Positions 47,461 through 60,547 of a stretch of DNA of 64,000 bases are shown in pieces; the first letter of the stretch is position 1; the number at the start of each line of letters is the position of its first letter. The notes beneath the pieces were generated by a model that was not told the origin of the DNA, searched no databases, and saw only the letters and a list, made by a program, of their open reading frames with translations. The translations under genes were made by a program, and so were the position numbers. Source of the stretch: Cordia subcordata (lineage: Eukaryota; Streptophyta; Magnoliopsida; Boraginales; Cordiaceae); NCBI GenBank assembly GCA_028554755.1, contig JAPTOF010000021.1:261501-325500 (forward strand), read 5' to 3'.

Positions 47461-48162
47461 TAAAGAGCTTCCATTATCAGCTGTAGCTTTTCCCGAATCA
47501 ACACAAAATGACCGCTTGGCTTTAGGGAACTTTGTGCTCTAAAATCTCAACAGAGAGAGGTTGAGTGTGTTTCTAGATTTTGTATGAATCTTTTGTGTGT
47601 ATACAAGTAAAAAACCCACATCGTCAGGAGAAAATGCAAATTTATACGTATATAAATAATTATGTATCCTTAGCGAGAAAAATTAATTTTTTTCTTTTAA
47701 AGAAAGAAAAAAGAAAAAGGCAAGAGCCTCTCACTTGATAAGCTCGCCTGGAAGGAACCATTGGTGGTTCCATTTTCGGATTTAAATTTGTGAGGGGGTG
47801 ATAATCCTTCTCCATGATTAAAAATTTGAGAATTAGAATTGAAAAAGAAAAAGAAAGCAGAGAGTGACAAAAGCAGGAAAGGGGGGGGGGGGGGGGAGCT
47901 AGTGGGACTGCCGCTAAACAACAAACTATCAATCCCTTTAACGAATTCATTTCTATTCTTATTCTACCAGTGAATGTGAACGTGAATGCGGGAACCCATT
48001 CCTCTTTCTCTTTCTCTTATTTTTTCTCTTTTCAAACCTCGTGCCAACAAAGTGGGGTCCACTCTTTTTTTTTTTTTTTTAAAATCAAAGTGCCATCATA
48101 TCGGATTACATGCCAAGTGTTGCCATCACGACTCCTGACCAACCAAGAATGATACATTAAAA
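47461..48162. other. WRKY 3' UTR and spacer
   Basis: Holds the WRKY 3' UTR and simple repeats: a run of 16 G at 47881-47896 and a poly(T) run near 48066-48080. No gene is seen. Confidence 0.5.
47881..47896 (+). repeat. Poly(G) run
   Basis: Sixteen consecutive G residues; length is likely variable or error-prone. Confidence 0.9.
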
Positions 48163-48745
48163 CAGGGGCGAGCATTGTTCAAATGTAATCAAATAATCAA
48201 ACCAAAACACAAACTTTGGTTTGGTTTTTTATATTCGGTTCAGTTTTAATTATCAGAAATAGGAAAATTCGATTTTTAGTTTAATTTCGGTTATTTCTGT
48301 AGGAATTCAGTTAATTAATTATCAGAAATAGGAAAATTTGATTTTTAGTTTAATTTCAATTATTTCTCTAAAAATTCAGTTAATAACTTAAAGAAATTTT
48401 TATTTTATTATTATTTCAAGTTTGCATTCATATATATATATATATATTTACAAGTTTATATTTTTTTAATAAGCATTAATGAATTTCGACGATGGATATT
48501 GAAATTAGTTATTATAATTGCAAAGAAACTTGTTTATTTAATTACTTTTAAATTATGTATGTCTTTTTTTTTTTAAGAAAGTAAAAATAGGTCATTTCGG
48601 TTATAACCGAAACCAAATAAAAATTTTTCTATTATTAATATCGTTCGGTTCAATTTTGGTTATTAATTTTTAAAATTTCGAAAATTTGGTTCTTGAAATT
48701 TGGTTTTAGCTTCGATTCAGTTAAACTGAATACCCACTTTCGTTG
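48163..48745. mobile_element. hAT-like MITE or dispersed repeat, with internal 69-bp duplication
   Basis: The left edge CAGGGGCGAGCATTG resembles hAT-type terminal repeats, and the body uses ggttcggttt and aaccgaaacc words common in such plant elements. The right end is ill defined; tacccact near 48730 may be its degenerate terminal repeat. Possible 8-bp flanks cattaaaa (left) and ctttaaaa (right) differ at one base and are not convincing alone. Inside, 48249-48317 and 48318-48386 are tandem copies starting attatcagaaatagg. Confidence 0.45.
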
Positions 48746-48873
48746 TTACTTTAAAAGCCCAAACTTATGTTTCTTTCCCGCCCAAACTTTAAAATGGAAA
48801 TGTAGATCTTGTAAAGAAACTTATATCTGAGATTTCTATCATTTCATTTCTTGGGCTTGATTATCAGACTAGC

Positions 48874-48877
<4 letters not shown>

Positions 48878-48909
<32 letters not shown>
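48878..48909. repeat. (GA)n microsatellite
   Basis: A pure GA run upstream of the vacuolar sorting receptor gene. A CTCACG/CTCACT repeat follows at about 49137-49178. Confidence 0.9.
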
Positions 48910-48911
<2 letters not shown>

Positions 48912-49074
48912 AAGTGTTATATGTTAGTCAAGGCAGTGTTAAAAGTTGCAGCCCAGACCAGCCCACACTGTAAGGCCCTGTTGGAAATTCCTAGGTGAGT
49001 TGGACCCTACCCACATCGGAATAGGAGATTATACCAGGCCCAAGACAACCTAAATATCCAAGATATAATCACTA

Positions 49075-49107
49075 CACGTGGCGTCCTGCATGCAATCCAT
49101 GCACGTG
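49075..49107. promoter_or_regulatory. Two G-box motifs upstream of the VSR gene
   Basis: CACGTGGC at 49075-49082 and CACGTG at 49102-49107, about 550 bp before the start codon. The first matches the ABRE/G-box core bound by bZIP and bHLH factors. The spacing between the two (27 bp) could allow joint use. Function is inferred from sequence only. Confidence 0.3.
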
Positions 49108-49577
49108 TTAACATATCCAACCAGAAATGCCACGCTCACGCTCACGCTCACTCTCACTCTCACTCTCTCGCTCACTCTGTGTTATACGGCTCCGTCTACG
49201 CTACAAGAAATATAAGTACGACCTGAAAAACGTGCCATTAGTTGCTTCTCATGCGTAAAAGATATCTCCAGACGAAGACAAATTCATTAAAAAAAACAAA
49301 AACCTTTATATGCTACTTCGCATAAAGACATTTTGTCTTTTTCTTTTTGTCCTTTTCTCTTGTGTTGATCTTGTTATGCTCTTCTATTTTACTATTTTTT
49401 TCACCCTTCTCAAATACAATTACCCATTAAGAGAAAAAGTCATCTTAATCCCTGATTATTAGAGATTTTGATCTGGGTTATCGTAACTAATATTAAAGAT
49501 TCAACTTTTCTGCTGTTAGCTGATAGGATTTTGTTTAAATTTGACTAAATTTTGAGTTTTGGCTTCTGGGAGTTGTG

Positions 49578-49578
<1 letters not shown>

Positions 49579-49608
<30 letters not shown>
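49579..49608. repeat. (TA)n microsatellite near VSR start
   Basis: A pure TA run about 50 bp upstream of the VSR start codon, probably within or at the edge of the 5' UTR. Length variation here could affect promoter or leader. Confidence 0.85.
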
Positions 49609-49612
<4 letters not shown>

Positions 49613-49654
49613 TAAATTTATTTTGTTTTAATTCGTAGTAAGGTACATAAGAGT

Positions 49655-52600
49655 ATGAGGGAGAAGCTAAGTCTTTTGGTGTGTGTTTGGTTTGTTTTAT
49701 GCGGGTCTTGTTTGGGAAGATTTGTTGTGGAGAAGAACAGCTTGAAGATAACATCACCTGACTCAATCAGAGGTGTTTATGAATGTGCAATTGGGAATTT
49801 TGGGGTGCCTCAATATGGAGGAACCATGGCTGGTACCGTCATGTATCCAATAGCCGATCACAAGGGGTGCAAGACTTTTGAAAGTCTGGATATCTCCTTG
49901 AGAACCAAGCCTGGAGGCATGCCTGTCTTTCTTCTTGTTGATCGTGGAGGTAAAAGTTCCTCCCTTTCTTTTTTTTTCTTTTGTTTTTGTTTTCTTTTTC
50001 CCATTTGGGACGTGTTCATGGTACTTTGTTTAATTTGGGCTGGTTTAATTGCACTTTGTTTTTTTTTTTTGTTTTTTTTTTGGGTGTTTAATTTGGTAAC
50101 TAGAAGTTCCCTGGAATAGGAGGAGGTTTCATGTTCAACTAATCATGCGGTGCTGATACTGTACAAAGTCATGCGATTAATATATTATTATATCTATTTA
50201 AGCTTCATTGCATTATTTATCAAATTTAGTACCTTCTCAGTTTAGTTGTAATCAATACAATTTACTCTTATCTGAAGTATAGTATTTACAATGTAACTTA
50301 AGGAAATTCGTGAGAAATTCTTGAAAGGGCTTAAACACAGTTATAGCTCCTTTAAATAGAAGGAAGGCTATTAACAAATTGACCTGGCTAGTTTTCTTGC
50401 TTATCAAAGTGATTCTATTTTTCCTTTTCTGGCCTGCAATACTTGAGCCGTTGTTTCCTTTTGCATATTATATTTAACACAAGACAAGATTAGTAAGGGA
50501 TAGTGCTTTGAACCATTGAAGACGATTGTCCACATGGTTATTTGTAGTGACTTCTCATTTTGGTTAGCAGACCCCACATAGTGAGACAAGGCTTGATTTG
50601 GTTTGGATTACCCTTCTGGTATATATTTGCAGTTGCAACTTAGAGGTTGCATAACGTGATTTGAACACACTGTTGTTTATTTTTCATAAAGGCCCAAGTT
50701 ATCTTTGTTTGTTGATCTACAGATTGCTACTTCACGTTGAAGGCGTGGAATGCTCAAAATGCTGGAGCGGCAGCTATTCTTGTTGCAGACAACAGGGTTG
50801 AGCCTCTAATTACCATGGACAACCCAGAAGAAAAAGACGCACAGGCAGATTATCTGGAAAAGATAACTATACCATCGGTTCTCATCAACAAAGCTCTCGG
50901 GGATGACATTAAGAAAGCATTATCTCAAGGAGACATGGTCAGCATAAATCTTGATTGGAGGGAGGCTCTTCCACACCCTGATGAGCGTGTCGAGTATGAG
51001 TTTTGGACAAATAGTAACGATGAGTCTGGTCCCAAGTTTGAAAGTCAGATGGAGTTTATAAAGAATTTCAAAGGATTTGCCCAGACACTAGAGAAGAAAG
51101 GATACACTCAGTTCACACCACATTATATAACTTGGTATTGCCCAGAGGCATTTATTTTGAGCAAACAATGTAAATCTCAGTGCATCAACCATGGAAGGTA
51201 TTGTGCACCAGATCCTGAACAGGACTTCAGTCGGGGGTATGATGGGAAGGATGTTGTTTTGCAAAATCTACGTCAAGCTTGCTTCTTTAAGTTAGCAAAT
51301 GAAAGTGGAAAGCCATGGCTTTGGTGGGACTATGTGACAGACTTTGCGATCCGCTGTCCAATGAAAGAGAAGAAGTACACGAAAGAGTGTGCAGATCAAG
51401 TAATCCAGTCCCTAGGTAGGTCTTGTTTCATCTCTGAGTGCTTGAAATTTGATCTTTGTGGTTTATGCTTGTTATGATGTCTACGTCTTCCTATGTAAAA
51501 TATTCAATATTTTATTTCTTTCAGTTCGTCAACCTCATGATAGGTCTTATGTCTCATCGTTAAGGCTGTCAGCTGGCAAACCGTATATCTATGTATAGTT
51601 ATTCCAGTCCCAAGGAAGGTTGTGTGTTGCTCGTTTGATGCTTGAAATCGTGATATCCATATAAGCAAAGTGAGCTTGAGGGAATAATTACTTTTCCCTT
51701 TTCCGCAATGTCTCGCCCCCTCATTACAGGTCATGTATATCATCATTTAGGATGTCAGGTGGCAGACTGCAATTTTTTTTATTCATTTCTGAAGTGCTTG
51801 ATTCGTTGTAGTGCGAAAAAAGTATTTACTGCTGCCTCTTGATTGCAATATCTTTATTTCTTCAAACATTCTTGTATTTAGTCAGTTGTTAATGTTGATT
51901 TGTACATTAACTATTTTAACCATATATTATTAATTTGCTCCAGTGCTTTCTCTGAAATTTTTGATAATATAAGCAGTTTGACACCAAAAGCTTTCTGGGT
52001 GATGAACAACTCATCACCAGTTTCTTTGTATTATGTATGATAATTTTGCTGACTTTAGGTTTTCTTAAGAACTGTTATAAACATCTTCCACCATCTCTAT
52101 TGAGTTCCTTGATCTCTTTACTTGCTTGAGTAAACTGTTATTCAGGTAATTATATTACAGAAGTCAAGGTTGTGTATATGAGGTGACTAACCAAGCCTTA
52201 TCTTGTCTATTGTGACACAACTTTCAGGCATAGATGTAAAGCAGATAGACAGATGTGTTGGAGATCCTTTGGCAGATGTTGACAACCCTCTTCTAAAGGC
52301 TGAACAGGAGGCTCAGGTTTAGCTGCTGATGCTTTTACGAGTCTTTTGCCACCTCGATCTAGTTGATTTTCTGTGATTGACCTTGCATCTGATCTGGCGG
52401 CTTCTTTCAGATTGGCAAAGGATCTCGGGGTGATGTGACCATCTTGCCAACTCTTGTTATTAATAACAGGCAATATCGAGGTATGGAGTGAATGAATTTT
52501 GAAAGTAATCTATCACACTTCTTAACCAAATTGGAGAGTCAATTCATAAGTGCCTCTCAATAAACTGTGTATCCGTATCCTACTTTCAGGGAAGCTGGAT

Positions 52601-54707
52601 AAAGGAGCAGTTCTCAAGGCCATATGTTCTGGTTTCCAGGAGACCACTGAGCCTGCTGTTTGTTTAAGTGCAGGTGACTGTTCTACAACTTGTCTTTCAA
52701 TGTTAAAGGCGTAGGAATATTTCTTCTTAAGCAATTGCCGTTATCATTCAAATCCAGTTTCCTTGGTTGCTGCAGTCGTATCGGCTACCTTTGGCCCTAT
52801 CAAATTTAGTAGTGATAATAAAGCTTTGGTCACTGCAGCAATTTTCCCATGTTATCATCCAATCTATTTTTCCTCCTTCATTCATGTTAATTTATAATTT
52901 TACTGTGTTTTGCATATGCAATCTAAATCCTGTACACGAGAGGAGTTGCAAAGTGACTATTGCTTTAAGACAGAAGCAGAAGACACCAAATTTACTACTG
53001 CTACAGAAGCTGTAGTCTTTCACAAGTTGCTAGTTCTGTTTCTTGTCCTCCCATTGGAAAAATGGAAAAATGAAAAGATTGTTAGTAATATAAGGTATAG
53101 GTGGACAGTATTTCTGGGAGAAAAAAAAAAAAAAGGCAAAGAAATTGGACTATGTAAGGCCATTTTGTCCCAAAGTAATCTATGCATGAATGAACTAAAA
53201 GTCCTGGTATAATTCTATGATAAACTGCTCAATCTCCAATTGTGGCGGTATGTGAAGTTGCTTTTATGTGTTCTGTATGCAGATGTAGAAACTAATGAGT
53301 GCTTAGAGAACAATGGTGGGTGCTGGCAGGATAAGGCTGCTAACTTGACTGCCTGCAAGGTAATTGTATCTCATTGGAATTTGTTCTCGTAAAACCTCGT
53401 CCTGATTTGCATCTCTTAAACTTTAACCCTGACACAATTAGATGGTACTGTAATAGGACACCTTCCGCGGGAAAGTTTGTGAATGTCCTGTTGTGCAGGG
53501 AGTAAAATTTGTAGGTGATGGTTACACTCACTGTAAAGGTAGTTTTATGCACATGCACAAATTTCTTTTTAATGTGTTTAAATGAATAAATATGGTTTTC
53601 ATTGCATATCCGCTGATGCTACATGTATTTATTTTCTAACTGTGGTCTTTGACTTTCTATTTGGAAGCTTCTGGACCATTACGATGTGAGGTAAGTAATG
53701 GAGGTTGTTGGAAGGAAACCAGAAATGGGTGGACGTATTCTGCTTGTATTGTAAGTAGTCTCCTTGAGTAACGTACTTAAACTTGTGCTACATCCATTTC
53801 AAGGTCAACCGTCACTTTCCCAAATTGTCCCTGGTCTGAAATTATGATAAACAACAAATGTTTAAATTCATTATGGCTTTTCTTAGGATGATCATACCAA
53901 AGGTTGCGAATGTCCTCCTGGATTCAGAGGGGATGGTGTTAATAGCTGTGAAGGTATCGAGACGCTGTTGGTTAAAGTTTCACTGTGTTAACACCAGTAC
54001 ACAATGAGTGCCGCGGTTGGAAGAAAATTTAACTTACAATTCCACCCGTGTTTCAGATATCGATGAATGCAAGGAAAAGCTGGCTTGTCAATGTCCTGAG
54101 TGCACATGCAGGAATACCTGGGGTAGCTTGGAGTGCGGTTGCAGAGGCAATTTACTATACATGCAGGAGCATGACACATGTATAAGTAAGTCTGAGCAAT
54201 TCCTATAATGATATGGTAACTTCCGGGTCAAGAAATGGATACCGGCTGAGGCTAATTTGAATTTTAGCAACTAGATAATTGTCGAATATTGACCTATCTG
54301 CGAGTCTTTCACTTGACGGAGCAAATGATTTGTATAAGTTATATACGGATATCACACGACTCACGTCCCCTTTCTGCTGCTATTCAACTATCCGAAAACT
54401 GCAGGCAAGGGCGGCAAAACAGAACTCAGCTGGGGCTCTGTTCAGGCTATCATTTTTGGTTTAGCTGCTGCAGCATTAGGAGGATATGCACTCTACAAGT
54501 ACAGAATCCGGGTACATCTGTTACTTGAGTGTCTTTCTTTTTGTTTTCCAACAATAATACGTCTCTAAAGAGCAATGTTGTTCACTTTTTGGTACACAGA
54601 GATACATGGATTCAGAGATCCGGGCAATCATGGCGCAATATATGCCCTTGGATAATGAAGGAGAGTTGCCCCATCATGTCCACCGTCAAGGGCAAGGAAA
54701 TGTCTGA
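49655..54707 (+). CDS. Vacuolar sorting receptor (VSR/BP-80 family)
   Basis: Twelve exons: 49655-49949, 50723-51415, 52228-52316, 52411-52480, 52590-52673, 53283-53359, 53457-53538, 53668-53750, 53887-53953, 54057-54185, 54405-54511 and 54600-54707. They join in frame to 627 residues. In order: signal peptide (1-21), [19 protein letters not shown], a protease-associated domain with [20 protein letters not shown], the central domain ([31 protein letters not shown]), EGF-like repeats ending in DIDECKEK, a transmembrane helix (about 567-587) and a cytosolic tail with YMPL at 606-609, the AP-binding sorting signal. VSRs carry soluble cargo with NPIR-like or C-terminal signals to the vacuole. Ser200 and Phe204 ([10 protein letters not shown]) stand where the family normally has two cysteines (pattern NDECGxKC). 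Confidence 0.94.
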
Positions 54708-55517
54708 CAAGATAGGTGCCTCCTTCGCCTTAGCATTGGGCTTGGCCTTGTCAGCCAAGTTATGATATTGGAGAATACGCAGTGGTATTCACACGCCGGC
54801 ACACCACGATGCTCAAAAACTATTACTAGTTCATACCGTCGGCCGGAACACAATAAAGGCTAAAACTATTACTACTTCATACCGTTGGCCGAAGCATAAT
54901 AAAGGCTATTCTACTGCTCTTCAATACCTTTTTGGACTTTCTTTGCCATGATTTTGGCACTATATTAGCTTGTGCCATAGTGACAAGATTGGCAAATATC
55001 GCTTGGAATAATAAATAGTAGTTGGGAATTTAGGGCATCGAACAAATAATCTGTCACTCGAAGCCATTATCAAACTTGAAATCATCCCAAACACATTCTC
55101 CTCTCATATTCAAGACCTACTTAAATATCATTCTTGGAGCTGAGACGTTAAAACAGTATTCATTGGTCACCAATGCTGGCTGCATTCATCTTCTCTGCTT
55201 GCCCATCTTTATTACATCGATCTTTGAAACACCAAGCAATGGTGCATATAACCATTACAAGGTTTACAGCTAAACTAGAAACCAATCAGCAGCAGTAGCC
55301 ATAAGTATCAGCTTTCCAATGCCCACGGAGTAGCAACAAGACTCGACTGAAATGAGCAGCACGTTTTCACTGTAAGTGCATAATCATATGCAAAAGCAAA
55401 AACACCTAGCAATGGTGCAGTTTCTCCTCTTACTTATAATAAAATGGCTTTGATCTACCAGGCAGAAAAGATTAGCATTCTTCAAGCTGTAACTATTACA
55501 TGTATATTGACCCGTAT
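54708..55517. other. Convergent spacer between VSR and FAX3 genes
   Basis: Holds two 3' UTRs. A short imperfect repeat (aaaactattactacttcataccgt-like) occurs twice at about 54816-54905. No gene seen. Confidence 0.5.
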
Positions 55518-58500
55518 TCAACTTTCTGACTCCATTTTAAGCTCCGACACTTCTGAGTGGCCACCATCCCTAAAGATGCGATACGCATAGAATGCTACCA
55601 TTGCACCACTGCAAATAAAAACGGCAGATTGTTAGACATCTCGAATCTAACTGACTTTCATCTATTTAAACAAAAGCAACGTCCATTTCATGCTTATATG
55701 CGTCTTCCAACTCTGGAGCAGCCAATCATTTCATAATTAGAGAGCAGCATCATTAGATGCATACTGGTGGGCCTATCTTGTTCTCATCAAAGTCAAAAAA
55801 CTATGGCAAACTACTCCGTTGGAGCCCCAAGTTACTCTAGATAGCACTCTTCTCCAGTTCAAATCCCTCACTAAATTCTTTGCCGGGTGAACCTCAAGAC
55901 ATTTCATTTAAATTGGAGAAAATACTAGTTATGAGCTACGTTATCTGTTGACCAACAGAATCATTTATCTCCAAAAGCAAAGAAATTATAGGCGTGCTTC
56001 ACAAAAACATGAATCAATTAAAAAGCAGAATTTTAGTGAGATTTGGAGGACAAGCTTGTAAAGCTGAAAAACAAGCAACAGGTTTTGTCCTCTATGCTGA
56101 TCAGAGGATCACTAAGCATTTCTATACCAGCTGCAAGCCTCAGTAAAGACACCCAACTTTCACCATCTTGCTGTAGTGGCCCTCAAGTCTTATAGCTAAA
56201 ATCGTTTATCAAGTAAGGGAGAATTAACGTTCATGAATTTTAGAATAAAAGCAGCCAACCAGACAGGATACAACAATACACTAGTATTACATGTGACGTG
56301 AAAAATCCTCTTTCTAGCAATTGCAAAGAATCAAAACCTGATAAGGGTCACAATGAAGTTGAAAATGAATGGCCTCTGCAAAAGATGAACCGGAAATGGT
56401 CAGTTACTACAGAGGAGGTGCAACTACTCTCCGTAGCATTTAAGACTCAAGAAATAATGCTGAAAATACCGATAAGACCAAACCTACCACAAACAGCAAC
56501 CGAAGTTCGCGTAGAAATAAAATGGTAGCAATTGCTGCATAAGAAAAAGCAAAACCCATAAGAATTTTAAGATAACTCAACTCTAAATAAGAGGTACAAT
56601 AGACAAATTTATATGGAAGACAAAAAAATGCATGCCCCATCAGTAGCTAAAGAACAGGTGCCTTCTTATTTCAACCATAGAATTAAGAACCACATGATAA
56701 TTTATTTTGAATTTTGAATGTAAAATTCCACTCTGAACAATAAAGCTTATGCCTACCGCAGCTATCTATGGACAAACCATATAATGGACCAAGCCCTTGG
56801 CTAATGGCCTCCACTTTCTTCAAAAATCTTTTACATAGTGATGGTGAGGTGGCTTTATGCCAAGGCATTTGTTAAGGTTCTATTCAGAGAGTATTAATAA
56901 TTCGCCAACCTGCCTGCCCTTTCAAGGCTAAAGGATTTGACTCTCCCTTCTTCCAGGATCTTAAACTCGAGACACTTAATGCCAGGAGAGCACCGCCAAG
57001 TATAACACCAAACCTAACGGCAGAAGTGCTGCCTGTTATCATGAAGGAAAGAAAGCCCCCAACTGAAAGAAGAACACCTGCATTGCATGAGCAACATGAT
57101 CAAACAACTGGAAGTTCAGCGGTATGCACCTCCTACACTAATGAAGGGACAAGTATTGAGGTGGAACAAAAAAGATAATAATTTAAAGAAACCTCAGCAT
57201 ACTGATAACGTTGTCGAGATAAATTACCCTCATGCATATATACCTACCATATGGTACCCCAAGGTAGAAATCTAGTACTTTAGAGACATCATTTATTTCA
57301 TCAGCAGAGGCAAATGTTTCCACAATATCCTTCACTTGTTCAGGAGAATTCTCTGCAGCGGTTGATAAGTATTCCTTACTCTCCTCACTAATTTCTTTTG
57401 CGATCACGCTTAAATCCTGTCTCGCTTTCTCTGCTTCAATTTTAAGTTTCTCCGCCGTGTCTTTCAAAATGATAATAGCTTTTTCAGAATACACTTCATA
57501 TGCTTCCTGGGAAATACTCTGCAGCTTCATAGCTTGTTCCCTGAAAGAATCTAAAGTTTGTTTCCAGGCTTCCTGTGATTCTTCAGCTCTCACTTTGACA
57601 TCAGTTTTGTCCTCCACTTCAATATCTGACGGCTTCTGGAAATGCAGATAAAAATAACAATGCAGTGACGAAACCATTCACCAACAAATATATCAATAGG
57701 AAGAAAACCATCACACCATCACAGACACAACCCAAGCAATGTTTAACATTGCCATTGAGCTTGCAAGTGCCATTAAAAATATATTTTGAAGAAGAGTTGC
57801 CGCATCCTCACTCCAAATGCCAAAGCCAACAACGCGGAGGTCTCTCACCAAATTTTAAGTTCAACTAAAGCAATAAGAACGATAAAAAGATCACTACTTT
57901 TTGACTTTTGAGAAATCTAAATTGTGATGCACCGAACCAGCCGTACCTAGACAATCCCAGGCATGACCAAACAGCACCAGAACATAGTCTAGCAACCAAA
58001 TTTCTATATTAAAGACGAAGGTAGAAACACAAGTGAACGGCCAAATAAAGGGAAACTCGGTGCAGTAACACCTAAATAGTGCCACTTTTTTTTTTTTTTA
58101 AATTGCCTAAAAATGAAAGACCATTGCTTTTGAATTTGTAAGATAGTTATACACTAAGATAACAACCAAAGAAACCAAAAACCCTTTTTCCTAAAACCCT
58201 TTTTTGACTTCAATATCGCAAAATTCATAAAATAAAAATAAAAAATTATGAACCACCAAAGCAGCAAAGAAAATTAATGAGCAACAAAATAACAAATTGA
58301 ATGATGGAACAGAAGCGAAGTGAGCCTACCGATTCGTCATGAGAAGAAGCTGAGCGTTTAGTAAAAGCCCGGGAATGCAAAGGAGAGATAGCAAAACCGA
58401 GCCATTTCCCTCTGGGAGAAATGGAAGGAGCAGCAGCGGATAGTTTCAGAAAGTTGGGTCTTCGGAGAAGAGATTGAAACCCTAACGATGACGGCGCGTG

Positions 58501-58590
58501 CAACAACGCCATAGAAGAGGCAGAAGGCCTGCTGCTAAAGCTAGGGTTAGAGCTACAAATAGCAAGCGACTCTAATGTACTACTCGGCAT
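55518..58590 (-). CDS. FAX3: Plastid fatty acid exporter FAX3-like (Tmemb_14 family)
   Basis: Six exons on the minus strand: 58590-58330, 57635-57248, 57077-56910, 56534-56488, 56375-56338 and 55608-55518, joining in frame to 330 residues. The first 85 or so residues are Ser/Ala-rich with few acids, a chloroplast transit peptide. A long charged helix follows (AEESQEAWKQTLDSFREQAM to SEESKEYLSTAAENSPEQVKD), then PYGVLLSVGGFLSFMITGS, VRFGVILGGALLALSV, SLRSWKKGES, ATILFLRELRLLF and VTLISGAMVAFYAYRIF, the four hydrophobic segments of the Tmemb_14 fold. Arabidopsis FAX proteins pass fatty acids across the plastid inner envelope; the helical insert before the membrane part fits FAX3 rather than FAX1. 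The two small exons (47 and 38 bp) were placed by frame and splice signals. No defect seen. Confidence 0.88.
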
Positions 58591-58967
58591 TATATACGAA
58601 TACGAGAATGTGTTGGGCTGTATTATGAAAAAAAAAAAAAACTCTTATTATTATTATTACAATACTGCTGATGATATTTGTAATAAGTAGTAGTATTAAT
58701 AGTGTTAGGGGAAGTCAGGTGAAAATTTGCAAAGGTGGTTGGTGAAGACGACAGAGGCGAAGGGCCCCTTTTCAAAGTGCGCCGTGCGCCCCCCAAGACG
58801 TTTTTGTAGAATGCGACGCGCCTATGGCCATTCAGCGTGTCCGATTTTGGATTCTTTCTTGGAGTATTTATTGTCTCAATATAAAAAAAGAAAAACATAA
58901 ATCGTCTAATTCAACAAAATTGAAAAATAATTTTAAACATTAAATTGTTATTATCATTACTTGATAA

Positions 58968-59001
<34 letters not shown>

Positions 59002-60547
59002 ATTTGCCCATTACTTATTGATTTGTTTATGCTAATTTGCATTTCTCGGCCAAAGTTATGCTAAGAGTTCCTAATTTTTAGAAACTTAAAAGTACTTGTT
59101 GTAATTTTAAAAATTGAAACTAAATTGTTTGGTATATTTTTAAAGAGTTTTTCTATGAAAGTTGAAAAATAAAAAAAATTTGATAAACTAGAAGCTCCAA
59201 AATAGAACTTTTCAAAAAAAGGTTTTGAAAAGCTTTTTTTTTTTTAATGATATTAGAAATTTTTTTCTTTCATTTTCTTCAAGAAATATTACTTCATCTT
59301 TTTAAAAGTTCAATATTACCTTCAAAATAACTAAAAGTTCAACTACTAAAATATAAAACCAAATAATCAACTACCTTTATCCAATAACAACTTTTACTCA
59401 AAACTCTACCACTAAAAGTTCAATAGCTAAAATCTCATGACTAAGCCAAACAATGCTTAATTATTGAAGTGTAAAGTTATTGTCTTAAAGAAACAGAGCT
59501 GATAAAGATATTTTTTTAGACAAACACATTATTATGGCATTAACATATGCATATATCGCGATAAAGAAAAAAAATATGTCGAGTACTACTTACGTGTATT
59601 TTTTAAAAATTTAAGAGTTACAACGTTATATCAGCTAATTACATTAAAACAAATATAAAATCTTAATAAAACATAATAAAATATGAAATATATTAATATA
59701 AAAAACTTTTTAACAATGACTTAAATAATTTAGAATTTATATTATTACATTCTGTGCATCACATTCAGATGCGAACAACAACTAGTAATCAAACAAATAC
59801 CGCAAGTACCTGAGCTTCAACTGCACTACAATGCGTAACACAAATTAAAAGTCACGCGAAGTTCATTCTGGCATGCTTATGGAGGGAGGGGACAAGCAAA
59901 GAATATAATGCGTTTCCCCTATCCCACTCCTCCCAATCTTCAAGTCTCCAAGTCTCCAACATGGTTTTGTATCTAAGCATCGATGCTTTCCTTCATATAA
60001 ATCAGACCTCAAGAATCAGTTAAAAGTCATATTCCCGTGCATAGCCTGCCTTAGATTTAGCTTCCAACTTAGATTGCATTGAAAGTAAACTTCTCTTGTA
60101 TAAAAAGCCCACTTGGTAGTATATATCCGAAGCTTCTTCCCATCCAGAGCTACAAATGATTGTCCAACCGGGGAACAATACAATCCGACATGTCCATCAA
60201 CATGGTCCAAAGAAAAGAAAACCAAACGAAACCTTATAAATAGTGACACGCGTTAGTATCATAAATAAAGGGATCTCGAGAAAGATGATTTTTTCAAACA
60301 CAAAATACATTTACATTTGCTGATTGCTTCAAAATTTACATTAATTTCTGGCCTCGCCAAGATGGCATTCTCTACAAATTTTCTGTACAAACTGTCAGCA
60401 ACCAATTTGTAAAATTTGAAGAGCAATTAAGAGACTACAGGTATAAACTATGAAAGGCCAGCTAATCTTCATTTTCTTTCTGCTATAAAGTAGCACATCA
60501 CCCTTCTTCAAAACAGTTCTCGTATTTTCTTGACATAGATACTGATG
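58591..60547. other. Spacer between FAX3 and the membrane-protein gene
   Basis: About 2 kb AT-rich DNA holding the FAX3 promoter and 5' UTR (right of 58590) and the 3' UTR of the next gene (left of 60548). Includes an AT microsatellite near 58971-58998. No coding region supportable. Confidence 0.55.

Noticed and set aside
57183..57677. 164-codon minus-strand frame as a separate gene
   Set aside because: It is exon 2 of the FAX3-like gene read through both flanking introns.
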